This document shows, piece by piece, positions 7,533 to 17,108 of a stretch of DNA of 18,902 bases. Every line of letters begins with the position of its first letter. The first letter of the stretch is position 1. The stretch spans positions 1 to 18,902 of the forward strand of contig NW_025062380.1 of assembly GCF_000002995.4 (NCBI RefSeq), given 5' to 3'. A program made the translations under genes and the position numbers. Under the pieces are notes generated by a model that was not told the origin of the DNA, ran no database searches, and worked only from the letters and a program-made list of their open reading frames with translations. Source of the stretch: Brugia malayi. Its lineage: Eukaryota; Nematoda; Chromadorea; Rhabditida; Onchocercidae.

Positions 7533-9181
7533 TGGAAGAAAACTATGACTATTTTAAATTTTTTAAAAAGTTCAAAATATTAATTTTAAATTAAATTTAA
7601 TTTTGAACCTTAAATTGAATTAAAACCATCAATAATTGAAAGTTCTATTAATTTCGGTGATCAATTTTTGAGCAAAACTTAATTTCAAAAGCGTATTTTA
7701 ATATTTAAACTACAAAATGAGCACAATATATATGGCCCGCTCTGCTGCAATGCATACAACATAATGAATTAAGTTCAAAATATTGCTATTTTTAGCAGTT
7801 TTGGTACTTAATTAAAATAAAAATTAATAATTTAGAACCAATTTCCTTGTTTAATGAAAGAAAACTATTACAGATTTTAAAATTTTTAAAAAACTTAAAA
7901 TTTTGAATTTGAAATTAAATTTAATTTTGAACCTTAAATTGAATTAAAACCATGATTAATTGAAAGTTTTATTAATTTTGCCGATGAAATATTGCGCAAA
8001 ACTTAATTTCAAAAGCGTATTTTAATATTTAAACTATAAAATGAGCACCCATATATGACCCACTCTGCTGCAATGCACACAACATAATGAATTAAGTTCA
8101 AAATATAGCTATTTTTAGCAGTTTTGGCACTTAATTATAATAAAAATTAATAATTTAGAACCAATATCCTTGTTTAATTTTAAGAAAATTTTTCCAAAAT
8201 TTTAAAATTTTTAAAAAGTTCAAAATTTTAATTTTAAATTAAATTTAATTTTGAACCTTAAATTGAATTAAAACCATCATTAAGTGAAAGTTCTATTAAA
8301 TTCGGTGATCAATTTTTGAGCAAAACTTAATTTCCAAAGCGCATTTTGATATTTAAACTATAAAATGAGCACCCATATATGACCCGCTCTGCTGCAATGC
8401 ATACAACATAATGGATTAAGTTCAAAATATTGCTATTTTTAGTAGTTTTGGCACTTAATTAAAATAAAAATTAATAATTTAGAACCAATTTCCTTGTTTA
8501 ATGAAAGAAAACAATAACAAATTTTAAAATTTTTAAAAAGTTCAAAATATTAATTTTAAATTAAATTTAATTTTGAACCTTAAATTGAATGAAAACCATC
8601 ATTAATTGAAAGTTCTATTAATTTCGGTGATCAATTTTTGAGCAAAACTTAATTTCAAAAGCGTATTTTAATATTTAAACTATAAAATGAGCACACCATA
8701 TATGACCCGCTCTGCTGCAATGCTTACAACATAATGAATTCAGTTCAAAATATTGCTTTTTTTAGTAGTTTTGGTACTTAATTAAAATAAAAATTAATAA
8801 TTTAGAACCAATTTCCTTGTTTAATGAAAGAAAACTATTACAAATTTTAAAATTTTTAAAAAATTCAAAATTTAAATTTGAAATTAAATTAAATTTTCAA
8901 CCTTTAATTGAATTAAAACCATCATTAATTGAAAGTTCTATTTATTTCGGTGATCAATTTTTGAGCAAAACTTAATTTCAAAAGCGTATTTTAATATTTA
9001 AACTACAAAATGAGCACAATATATATGGCCCGCTCTGCTGCAATGCATACAACATAATGAATTATGTTCAAAATATTGCTATTTTTAGTAGTTTTGGTAC
9101 TTAATTAAAATAAAAATTAATAATTTAGAACCAATTTCCTTGTTTAATGAAAGAAAACTATAACTAATTTTAAATTTTTTT
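7516..9181 (-). repeat. Reverse satellite block, unit 1
   Basis: Five reverse monomers with TTCGGTGATC at 7653, 8301, 8623 and 8946 and the variant TTTGCCGATG at 7977. All are version b. Small lesions such as AAGAAAATTTTTCC near 8182 and GCGCATTTTGAT near 8339 are shared exactly with unit 2. Confidence 0.95.
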
Positions 9182-9653
9182 ATATTATAATACGCTTTTG
9201 TAATTTAGTTTTGCGCCATATTTCATCGGCAAAGTTAATAAAACTTTCCATTAATCATGGTTTTAATTCAATTTGAGGTTCAAAATTGAATTTAATTTCA
9301 AATTTAAATTTTGATTTTTTTAAATAAATTTAAAATTTGTAATAGTTTTCTTGCATTAAACAAGGAAATTGGTTTTAAATTATTAATTGTTATTTTAATT
9401 AAGTGCCAAAACTGCTAAAAATAGCAATATTAATGATGCTAAAAAATAGCAATATTAATGTCAATTAATGATGGTTTTAATTCTATTTAAGGTTCAAAAT
9501 TAAATTTAATTTCAAATTTAAATTTTAAATTTTTTAAAAAATTTAAAATTAGTTGTAGTTTTCTTACATTAAACAAGGAAATTGCTTCTAGATTATCAAT
9601 TTTAGTTTTAATTATGTGCTGAATCTGTTAAAAATAGCAACTAATTTGAAGAA
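9182..9653 (+). repeat. Short chimeric forward block left of cassette 2
   Basis: Same construction as 3229-3698: a variant-middle monomer starting part-way, then the 24-bp duplication at 9414/9438, a truncated second monomer, and the diverged end that forms the left direct repeat (9594-9640). Confidence 0.88.
9594..9640 (+). repeat. Left flanking direct repeat of cassette 2
   Basis: Copy of 3640-3686, partner of 11807-11853, with the same TGCTGAAT signature. Confidence 0.75.
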
Positions 9654-9695
9654 AAATAGATGTTTAAGACCTGGTTGGTTTTGTAATCCTGTCTG

Positions 9696-10025
9696 TCAGT
9701 ATGTAACACTGGAATTTAGAAATTTTTTTTGATCAAATTCTGAAAACAAAAAGTAGAATGTTACTCGATGAATGATAAACAATAGCCTTTTTTGCGTATT
9801 CATGCAAGGAATACGCATTCTCTTCCCATTCACTTCTACTAAAGTATGTTGTTGGTTGGGTTTCCCTTCTGAAGGATTATCCTTGGAAGGGGGCGTATAA
9901 TTAAGAGCAGTAGAAAATCCTGTTCGCACCCCCCTCATTCTTACTTCATCAGCAATTTTTTTCTGATCCCTAGAGGGACCAACAATTCTCTTTTGTTTTT
10001 TGCCAATGATCGAACTTTTATTCTT
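9696..10025 (-). pseudogene. Decayed unrecognised gene, left arm 2 (longest open frame)
   Basis: In this cassette the two pieces seen separately in copy 1 form one open minus-strand frame of 109 codons plus stop, bounded upstream by TAA at 10026-10028. In order it reads a basic segment (KKQKRIVGPSRDQKK), IADEVRMRGVRTGFSTALN, a polar segment (PPSKDNPSEGKPNQQ), then HTLVEVNGKRMRI and a Phe-rich end. The only ATG near the front is that of MRG (codon start 9938), which would give an 80-residue product lacking the conserved core; a true start is therefore missing. The stop comes at TGA, where copy 1 has TGG. The product is unknown; I treat it as a relic with an accidentally restored frame. Confidence 0.45.
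9794..9816 (-). other. Conserved 23-nt hairpin, left arm 2
   Basis: GCGTATTC, loop ATGCAAG, GAATACGC. Two loop positions differ from copy 1, none in the stem. Confidence 0.6.
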
Positions 10026-10100
10026 TTAGTGATGGAGTTCCCCCTCTCAAACTAGTGAACGAACATCTCTCCTCTTCCACATCCTTACAAATTAGTAGTG

Positions 10101-10173
10101 TGGTCCTGCCGAGAATCGAGCGTTTCACCTACTGATTAAAAGCCAGCTGCTCTACCGGCTGAGCTACGCATCA
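10101..10173 (-). pseudogene. tRNA-Lys(UUU)-like pseudogene, left arm 2
   Basis: Identical to 4145-4217 by eye. D and anticodon arms are intact, anticodon TTT; the T stem and the 5' acceptor strand do not pair. It faces left. Confidence 0.8.
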
Positions 10174-10303
10174 ACTGACCAACCCCAATCGTTTTCAGCC
10201 ATATTAAACAGTAACATAGATTTTAATAATAAATTAATAAAATAATAAATTAACCAATAGATGTTACAATATTAATTAGCTGCAAACTTATCGAGAGATT
10301 TTA

Positions 10304-10935
10304 ATGAGTGAAAAAAATATGCTTTTAAGATAGCAAAGCAAAAAGTACTCCAATAGAAACTGATGGTGAAAAGTGTTACAAGGTAAAATTAGTAGGGGAA
10401 AATCTTGGATAGATAGAGCAAAAAGAATTATGCAACAGATTATAAAAATAATATACATACAAATCAAATTTTCTATTGTTCTCTCGAAGATCTGTGTCCA
10501 GCATGATACATAATGTGGCAGGTATGTAATCCAATCGTAACTAGTATAATATAAAATTAGAATAGTCAAATACCATCTAAAGCTTGTTAGCAAGTGGAGT
10601 ATCTAACTTTTATTGGGAGATAAATATTAAAACTAAAAATACGTTACAAAACTCACAAAGCCCAGTTGACATTATATTCCAATCTTGCGAAACTGTAATT
10701 ATTGAAAATCTGACAGATATCCAAATCGAAAGTTTACCAAATCCAAACTAATCATCATTTAAAGATTCTTACAAAAAATCTTAATAGCTACCAACTTCAA
10801 TTCCCGGTAGAACATCTAACTGATGGTCAACTCGAAATTTTAATAGGCCACTTAACTAATCACCAATTACAAACTATTGCTCAGAAATTACTGTTAGCAA
10901 AAGTTCGAAGTTTTTCTGGTTTAGTGGTTAGGTAA
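10304..10935 (+). pseudogene. Decayed gene ending in 12-residue repeats, copy 2
   Basis: Best copy for reading the relic. MSEKNMLL starts at ATG 10304, preceded by CGAGAGATTTTA, which could have been a ribosome site. After a one-base shift, 10329-10412 reads DSKAKSTPIETDGEKCYKV, then KLVGENLG and TAG. The same frame, after a stop-rich middle, reopens at 10581-10751 (ending IIENLTDIQIESLPNPN-stop). A shift of one base then gives the 73-codon open stretch 10714-10935, which contains the other repeats and ends KVRSFSGLVVR. No signal peptide or membrane segment is seen. The repeat units are Leu/Gln-rich and plausibly helical. No family is recognised; decay is shared with copy 3, so it predates the last amplification. 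Confidence 0.62.
10707..10884 (+). repeat. Five degenerate 36-bp repeats encoding 12-residue units, copy 2
   Basis: Unit 1 10707-10742 (NLTDIQIESLPN), unit 2 10741-10776 (IQTNHHLKILTK, in the shifted frame), unit 3 10777-10812 (NLNSYQLQFPVE), unit 4 10813-10848 (HLTDGQLEILIG), unit 5 10849-10884 (HLTNHQLQTIAQ). Units 2 to 5 follow each other exactly every 36 bp in one frame. Units 2 and 5 share ACTAATCA(T/C)CA(T/A)TTA at the DNA level. A possible sixth, very weak unit starts KLLLAKV. Confidence 0.7.
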
Positions 10936-11047
10936 TCAATTATGATTCCAATTCTGGCATGACTGAGCTGTACAAAATTACCATATACTATTGCTGTACT
11001 ATCTATTTCACTGTTTAATATGGTGAAAACGGGCGAGATTACTCAGT

Positions 11048-11120
11048 TAGTGCATAGTTCAGCCGGTAGAGCAGCTGGCCTTTAATCAGTAGGTTGAGCG
11101 TTCGATTCTCCCCAGGACCA
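11048..11120 (+). pseudogene. tRNA-Lys(UUU)-like pseudogene, right arm 2
   Basis: Same as 5091-5163: anticodon TTT in loop CCTTTAA, T arm GAGCG-TTCGATT-CTCCC with two mispairs, and CAGGACC-A at the 3' end without a pairing 5' strand. It faces right, divergent from the module at 10101-10173. Confidence 0.8.
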
Positions 11121-11150
11121 CACTACTAAATTGTAAGGAATAATTATGGT

Positions 11151-11354
11151 GTGGAAGAGGAGATATTCGTTCACAAGTTTGAAAGGGGGAACTCTCCATC
11201 ACTAAAAAAAAAAAGTGCGATCATTGGCGAAAAACAAAAGAGAATTGTTGGTTCCTCTAGGGATCAGAAAAAAATTGCCAATGAAGTAAGAATGAGGGGG
11301 GAGCGTACAGGATTTTCTACTGGTCTTAATTATACACCCCCCTTCCAAGAATAA
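11151..11354 (+). pseudogene. Decayed unrecognised gene, right arm 2 (open from a GTG)
   Basis: Only here does the right-arm frame stay open, from GTG 31 bp after the tRNA-like part to TAA at 11352, 67 codons. It reads VEEEIFVHKFERGNSPSLKKK, then SAIIGEKQKRIVGSSRDQKK, then IANEVRMRGERTGFSTGLN and YTPPFQE. The A run (12 A) and G run (6 G) lengths that keep it open differ in the other two cassettes, so the open state is likely chance or a sequencing effect. It aligns with the left-arm relic up to YTPP, after which an extra C shifts the frame. The function is unknown. Confidence 0.4.
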
Positions 11355-11568
11355 TCGTTCAAAAAGGAAACCCTACCAACAACATACTTTAGCAGAAGTG
11401 AATGTGTATTCGTAGCGTGAATACGCAAGAAAGGCTTATATTTTATAATTCATTGAGTAACATTCTTTTTCTGTTTTTCTGATTAAGAATTTGATCATAA
11501 AAATTTTCTAAATTTCAATGTTACGTACAGACAAACAGGATTTCAAAATAAACCTCTTCTTAATCTAA

Positions 11569-11806
11569 ATGAAATACAGTAACCAAGCGTTTATGTAGAT
11601 TCTAATGAGCAGTTTACTTTTAGTTTATACAACCTTTTGAAATGTGAAAAAGTGTTTCTGAAGAACCATTAAACAAGAAATTAATTACATGTGCAAATAT
11701 ATTATCTAAAGTGAATTCTCTTTATTTGTGAGAAAGCGAAGCTAATAGTAGTTATGAACTAATAGCAATTATGAACCAAATTTAATTTTCAAACTTAATT
11801 TTAATT
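11569..11806 (+). other. Cassette 2 tail, non-satellite
   Basis: Copy of 5611-5848 with the 17-bp tandem duplication at 11742-11775. Nothing else is visible. Confidence 0.7.
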
Positions 11807-11853
11807 AATCAATTTTAAGTTTAACTAACTGCTGAATTTGCTAAAAATAGCAA
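11807..11853 (+). repeat. Right flanking direct repeat of cassette 2
   Basis: Copy of 5849-5895, direct partner of 9594-9640. Confidence 0.75.
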
Positions 11854-13432
11854 TTCAAATAAGAAAAGACTTATTTTTTGAACTTAATTGATTATTTCAT
11901 ATGCATTGCACCAGAGTTGGTCATATATGGTGTGATCATCATCTAGTTTAAATATTAAAATACGCTTTTGTAATTAAGTTTTGCGCAAAAATTGATCACC
12001 GAAATTAATAGAACTTTCAATTAATGATGGTTTTAATTCAATTTAAGGTTCAAAATTAAATTTAATTTCAAATTTAAATTTTAAATTTTTTAAAAAATTT
12101 AAAATTAGTTATAGTTTTCTTTCATTAAACAAGGAAATTGGTTCTAAATTATTAATTTCTATTTTAATTAAGTGACAAAACTACTAAAAATGGCAATATT
12201 TTGAAGTTAATTCATTATGTTGTATGCATTGCAGCAGAGCGGGTCATATATATTGTGCTCATTATATAGATTAAATATTAAAATACGCTTTTGAAATTAA
12301 GTTTTGCTCAAAAATTGATCACCGAAATTAATAGAACTTTCAATTAATGATGGTTTTAATTCAATTTAAGGTTCAAAATTAAATTTAATTTAAAATTAAA
12401 ATTTTGAACTTTTTAAAAATTTTAAAATTTGTAATTGTTTTCTTGCATTAAACAAGGAAATTGGTTCTGAATTATTAATTTTTATTTTAATTAAGTACCA
12501 AAACTGCTAAAAATAGCAATATTTTGAACTTAATTCATTATGTTGTAAGCATTGCAGCAGAGCGGGTCATATTGGTGTGTTCATTTTATAGTTTAAATAT
12601 TACAATACGCTTTTGAAATTAAGTTTTGCTCAAAAATTGATCACCGAAATTAATAGAACTTTCAATTAATGATGTTTTTATTTCAATTTAAGGGACAAAA
12701 TTAAATTTAATATAAAATTTGAAGTTTTGAACTTTTTAAAATTTTAAAATTTGTAATAGTTTTCTTTCATTAAACAAGGAAATTGGTTCTAAATTATTAA
12801 TTTTTATTTTAATTAAGTACCAAAACTGCTAAAAATAGCAATATTTTGAACTTACTTCATTATGTTGTAAGCATTGCAGCAGAGCGGGTCATATATGGTG
12901 TGTTCATTTTATAGTTTAAATATTAAAATACGCTCTTGAAATTAAGTTTTGCTCAAAAATTAATCACCGAAATAAATAGAACTTTCAATTAATGATGGTT
13001 TTAATTCAATTAAAGGTACAATATTAAATTAAATTTAAAATTAAAATTTTGAACTTTTTAAAAATTTTAAAATTTGTAATAGTTTTCTTTCATTAAACAA
13101 GGAAATTGGTTCTAAATTATTAATTTTTATTTTAATTAAGTGCCAAAACTGCTAAAAATAGCAATATTTTGAACTTAATTCATTATGTTGTAAGCATTGC
13201 AGCAGAGCGGGACATATATATTGTGCTCATTTTATAGTTTAAATATTAAAATACGCTTTTGTAATTAAGTTTTGCGCAATATTTCATCGGCAAAATTAAT
13301 AAAACTTTCAATTAATCATGGTTTTAATTCAATTTAAGGTTGAAAATTAAATTTAATTACAAATTTAAATTTTGAATTTTTTAAAAATTTTAAAATTTGT
13401 AATAGTTTTCTTTCATTAAACAAGGAAATTGG
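11854..13432 (+). repeat. Forward satellite block, unit 2
   Basis: Five monomers with anchors at 11994, 12317, 12639, 12962 (here AATCACCGAA) and the variant CATCGGCAAA at 13285. It shows the same order of versions as 5896-7474, with scattered point changes such as TTCATATTGG shortened near 12568. Confidence 0.95.
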
Positions 13433-13490
13433 TTCTAAATTATTAATTTTTATTTTAATTGAGTGCCAAAACTCCAATTTTCTTGTTTAA
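13416..13490. other. Fold-back junction with 41-nt loop, unit 2
   Basis: Same junction as in unit 1, 5958 bp later: ...AAATTGG ends at 13432, the loop is 13433-13473, and CCAATTTTC starts at 13474. The identical breakpoint shows the inversion was formed once and then copied. Confidence 0.9.
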
Positions 13491-15140
13491 TGGAAGAAAA
13501 CTATGACTATTTTAAATTTTTTAAAAAGTTCAAAATATTAATTTTAAATTAAATTTAATTTTGAACCTTAAATTGAATTAAAACCATCAATAATTGAAAG
13601 TTCTATTAATTTCGGTGATCAATTTTTGAGCAAAACTTAATTTCAAAAGCGTATTTTAATATTTAAACTACAAAATGAGCACAATATATATGGCCCGCTC
13701 TGCTGCAATGCATACAACATAATGAATTAAGTTCAAAATATTGCTATTTTTAGCAGTTTTGGTACTTAATTAAAATAAAAATTAATAATTTAGAACCAAT
13801 TTCCTTGTTTAATGAAAGAAAACTATTACAGATTTTAAAATTTTTAAAAAACTTAAAATTTTGAATTTGAAATTAAATTTAATTTTGAACCTTAAATTGA
13901 ATTAAAACCATGATTAATTGTAAGTTTTATTAATTTTGCCGATGAAATATTGCGCAAAACTTAATTTCAAAAGCGCATTTTAATATTTAAACTATAAAAT
14001 GAGCACCCATATATGACCCACTCTGCTGCAATGCACACAACATAATGAATTAAGTTCAAAATATAGCTATTTTTAGCAGTTTTGGCACTTAATTATAATA
14101 AAAATTAATAATTTAGAACCAATATCCTTGTTTAATTTTAAGAAAATTTTTCCAAAATTTTAAAATTTTTAAAAAGTTCAAAATTTTAATTTTAAATTAA
14201 ATTTAATTTTGAACCTTAAATTGAATTAAAACCATCATTAAGTGAAAGTTCTATTAAATTCGGTGATCAATTTTTGAGCAAAACTTAATTTCCAAAGCGC
14301 ATTTTGATATTTAAACTATAAAATGAGCACCCATATATGACCCGCTCTGCTGCAATGCATACAACATAATGGATTAAGTTCAAAATATTGCTATTTTTAG
14401 TAGTTTTGGCACTTAATTAAAATAAAAATTAATAATTTAGAACCAATTTCCTTGTTTAATGAAAGAAAACAATAACAAATTTTAAAATTTTTAAAAAGTT
14501 CAAAATATTAATTTTAAATTAAATTTAATTTTGAACCTTAAATTGAATGAAAACCATCATTAATTGAAAGTTCTATTAATTTCGGTGATCAATTTTTGAG
14601 CAAAACTTAATTTCAAAAGCGTATTTTAATATTTAAACTATAAAATGAGCACACCATATATGACCCGCTCTGCTGCAATGCTTACAACATAATGAATTCA
14701 GTTCAAAATATTGCTTTTTTTAGTAGTTTTGGTACTTAATTAAAATAAAAATTAATAATTTAGAACCAATTTCCTTGTTTAATGAAAGAAAACTATTACA
14801 GATTTTAAAATTTTTAAAAAACTTAAAATTTAAACTTGAAATTAAATTAAATTTTCAACCTTTAATTGAATTAAAACCATCATTAATTGAAAGTTCTATT
14901 TATTTCGGTGATCAATTTTTGAGCAAAACTTAATTTCAAAAGCGTATTTTAATATTTAAACTACAAAATGAGCACAATATATATGGCCCGCTCTGCTGCA
15001 ATGCATACAACATAATGAATTATGTTCAAAATATTGCTATTTTTAGCAGTTTTGGTACTTAATTAAAATAAAAATTAATAATTTAGAACCAATTTCCTTG
15101 TTTAATGAAAGAAAACTATAACTAATTTTAAATTTTTTTA
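13474..15140 (-). repeat. Reverse satellite block, unit 2
   Basis: Five reverse monomers: TTCGGTGATC at 13611, 14259, 14581 and 14904, and the variant at 13935. All version b. One stretch near 14800-14840 (ACAGATTTTAAAA, AACTTAAAATTTAAAC) resembles a different monomer of the same block more than its unit 1 counterpart, which suggests local conversion. Confidence 0.94.
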
Positions 15141-15611
15141 TATTATAATACGCTTTTGTAATTTAGTTTTGCGCCATATTTCATCGGCAAAGTTAATAAA
15201 ACTTTCCATTAATCATGGTTTTAATTCAATTTGAGGTTCAAAATTGAATTTAATTTCAAATTTAAATTTTGATTTTTTTAAATAAATTTAAAATTTGTAA
15301 TAGTTTTCTTGCATTAAACAAGGAAATTGGTTTTAAATTATTAATTGTTATTTTAATTAAGTGCCAAAACTGCTAAAAATAGCAATATTAATGATGCTAA
15401 AAAATAGCAATATTAATGTCAATTAATGATGGTTTTAATTCTATTTAAGGTTCAAAATTAAATTTAATTTCAAATTTAAATTTTAAATTTTTTAAAAAAT
15501 TTAAAATTAGTTGTAGTTTTCTTACATTAAACAAGGAAATTGCTTCTAGATTATCAATTTTAGTTTTAATTATGTGCTGAATCTGTTAAAAATAGCAACT
15601 AATTTGAAGAA
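15141..15611 (+). repeat. Short chimeric forward block left of cassette 3
   Basis: Third copy of the construction at 3229-3698 and 9182-9653, with the 24-bp duplication at 15372 and the left direct repeat at 15552-15598. Confidence 0.88.
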
Positions 15612-15653
15612 AAATAGATGTTTAAGACCTGGTTGGTTTTGTAATCCTGTCTG

Positions 15654-15983
15654 TCAGTATGTAACACTGGAATTTAGAAATTTTTTTTGATCAAATTCTG
15701 AAAACAAAAAGTAGAATGTTACTCGATGAATGATAAACAATAGCCTTTTTTGCGTATTCATGCAAGGAATACGCATTCTCTTCCCATTCACTTCTACTAA
15801 AGTATGTTGTTGGTTGGGTTTCCCTTCTGAAGGATTATCCTTGGAAGGGGGCGTATAATTAAGAGCAGTAGAAAATCCTGTTCGCACCCCCCTCATTCTT
15901 ACTTCATCAGCAATTTTTTTCTGATCCCTAGAGGGACCAACAATTCTCTTTTGTTTTTTGCCAATGATCGAACTTTTATTCTT
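15654..15983 (-). pseudogene. Decayed unrecognised gene, left arm 3
   Basis: Same 109-codon open minus-strand frame as 9696-10025, with the same upstream TAA and the same final TGA. It adds no independent evidence of selection because the two units are nearly identical. Confidence 0.42.
15752..15774 (-). other. Conserved 23-nt hairpin, left arm 3
   Basis: Same 8-bp stem and loop as 9794-9816. Confidence 0.6.
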
Positions 15984-16058
15984 TTAGTGATGGAGTTCCC
16001 CCTCTCAAACTAGTGAACGAACATCTCTCCTCTTCCACATCCTTACAAATTAGTAGTG

Positions 16059-16131
16059 TGGTCCTGCCGAGAATCGAGCGTTTCACCTACTGATTAAAAG
16101 CCAGCTGCTCTACCGGCTGAGCTACGCATCA
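16059..16131 (-). pseudogene. tRNA-Lys(UUU)-like pseudogene, left arm 3
   Basis: Same as 10101-10173, facing left. Anticodon TTT; T stem and acceptor stem defective. Confidence 0.8.
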
Positions 16132-16261
16132 ACTGACCAACCCCAATCGTTTTCAGCCATATTAAACAGTAACATAGATTTTAATAATAAATTAATAAAA
16201 TAATAAATTAACCAATAGATGTTACAATATTAATTAGCTGCAAACTTATCGAGAGATTTTA

Positions 16262-16893
16262 ATGAGTGAAAAAAATATGCTTTTAAGATAGCAAAGCAAA
16301 AAGTACTCCAATAGAAACTGATGGTGAAAAGTGTTACAAGGTAAAATTAGTAGGGGAAAATCTTGGATAGATAGAGCAAAAAGAATTATGCAACAGATTA
16401 TAAAAATAATATACATACAAATCAAATTTTCTATTGTTCTCTCGAAGATCTGTGTCCAGCATGATACATAATGTGGCAGGTATGTAATCCAATCGTAACT
16501 AGTATAATATAAAATTAGAATAGTCAAATACCATCTAAAGCTTGTTAGCAAGTGGAGTATCTAACTTTTATTGGGAGATAAATATTAAAACTAAAAATAC
16601 GTTACAAAACTCACAAAGCCCAGTTGACATTATATTCCAATCTTGCGAAACTGTAATTATTGAAAATCTGACAGATATCCAAATCGAAAGTTTACCAAAT
16701 CCAAACTAATCATCATTTAAAGATTCTTACAAAAAATCTTAATAGCTACCAACTTCAATTCCCGGTAGAACATCTAACTGATGGTCAACTCGAAATTTTA
16801 ATAGGCCACTTAACTAATCACCAATTACAAACTATTGCTCAGAAATTACTGTTAGCAAAAGTTCGAAGTTTTTCTGGTTTAGTGGTTAGGTAA
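16262..16893 (+). pseudogene. Decayed gene ending in 12-residue repeats, copy 3
   Basis: Copy of 10304-10935 with the same start, stops and frameshift. MSEKNMLL begins at 16262. The middle frame is open at 16539-16709. The repeat-bearing frame is open at 16672-16893. Confidence 0.6.
16665..16842 (+). repeat. Five degenerate 36-bp repeats encoding 12-residue units, copy 3
   Basis: Same five units as 10707-10884, 5958 bp later. Confidence 0.68.
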
Positions 16894-17005
16894 TCAATTA
16901 TGATTCCAATTCTGGCATGACTGAGCTGTACAAAATTACCATATACTATTGCTGTACTATCTATTTCACTGTTTAATATGGTGAAAACGGGCGAGATTAC
17001 TCAGT

Positions 17006-17078
17006 TAGTGCATAGTTCAGCCGGTAGAGCAGCTGGCCTTTAATCAGTAGGTTGAGCGTTCGATTCTCCCCAGGACCA
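17006..17078 (+). pseudogene. tRNA-Lys(UUU)-like pseudogene, right arm 3
   Basis: Same as 11048-11120, facing right, with anticodon TTT and the same two T-stem mispairs. Confidence 0.8.
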
Positions 17079-17108
17079 CACTACTAAATTGTAAGGAATA
17101 ATTATGGT

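Larger units (their letters stand above)
3640..9593 (+). repeat. Higher-order repeat unit 1 (complete, about 5.95 kb)
   Basis: One full unit in the order: left direct repeat, cassette (3687-5848), right direct repeat, forward block of five monomers, 41-nt loop, reverse block of five monomers, and short chimeric forward block. The tRNA-like left module at 4145 recurs at 10101 (5956 bp later), and the right module at 5091 recurs at 11048 (5957 bp later). The part before 3640 is the end of a preceding unit that shares this plan but has a different fold point and different monomer versions. Confidence 0.95.
9654..10220 (-). repeat. Left inverted arm of cassette 2
   Basis: Copy of 3700-4264. The T run near 10015-10027 reads TTTTATTCTTTT instead of the 11 T of cassette 1, which changes the frames behind the tRNA-like module. 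Confidence 0.9.
10221..11000. other. Cassette 2 spacer between the inverted arms
   Basis: Copy of 4265-5043, holding the best-preserved + strand relic. A 101-codon hydrophobic minus-strand frame (10288-10593) lies antisense over the 5' half of the relic and is not annotated as a gene. Confidence 0.8.
11001..11568 (+). repeat. Right inverted arm of cassette 2
   Basis: Copy of 5044-5610 and inverted partner of 9654-10220. It differs from copy 1 by a few bases (TGGTGAAAACG for TGGCTGAAAACG; GATTACTCAGTTAG for GATTGCTCAGGTAG). Confidence 0.9.
9594..15551 (+). repeat. Higher-order repeat unit 2 (complete, 5958 bp)
   Basis: Almost identical to unit 1 from base to base; landmark spacing between this and the next unit is 5958 bp (10101 to 16059; 11048 to 17006). 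The fold point, the order of monomer versions and even private lesions agree with unit 1. A third unit begins at 15552 and runs past the end of the window. Confidence 0.95.
15612..16178 (-). repeat. Left inverted arm of cassette 3
   Basis: Copy of 9654-10220 at a constant 5958-bp offset, no difference noticed. Confidence 0.9.

Noticed and set aside
10288..10593. 101-codon hydrophobic minus-strand open frame in the spacer (also 16246-16551; split as 4332-4577 and 4433-4636 in cassette 1)
   Set aside because: It lies antisense over the + strand relic, which has coherent coding signs. Its Phe/Ile/Leu/Tyr richness is what A/T-rich antisense DNA gives, and a single base loss breaks it in cassette 1 without any sign of constraint.
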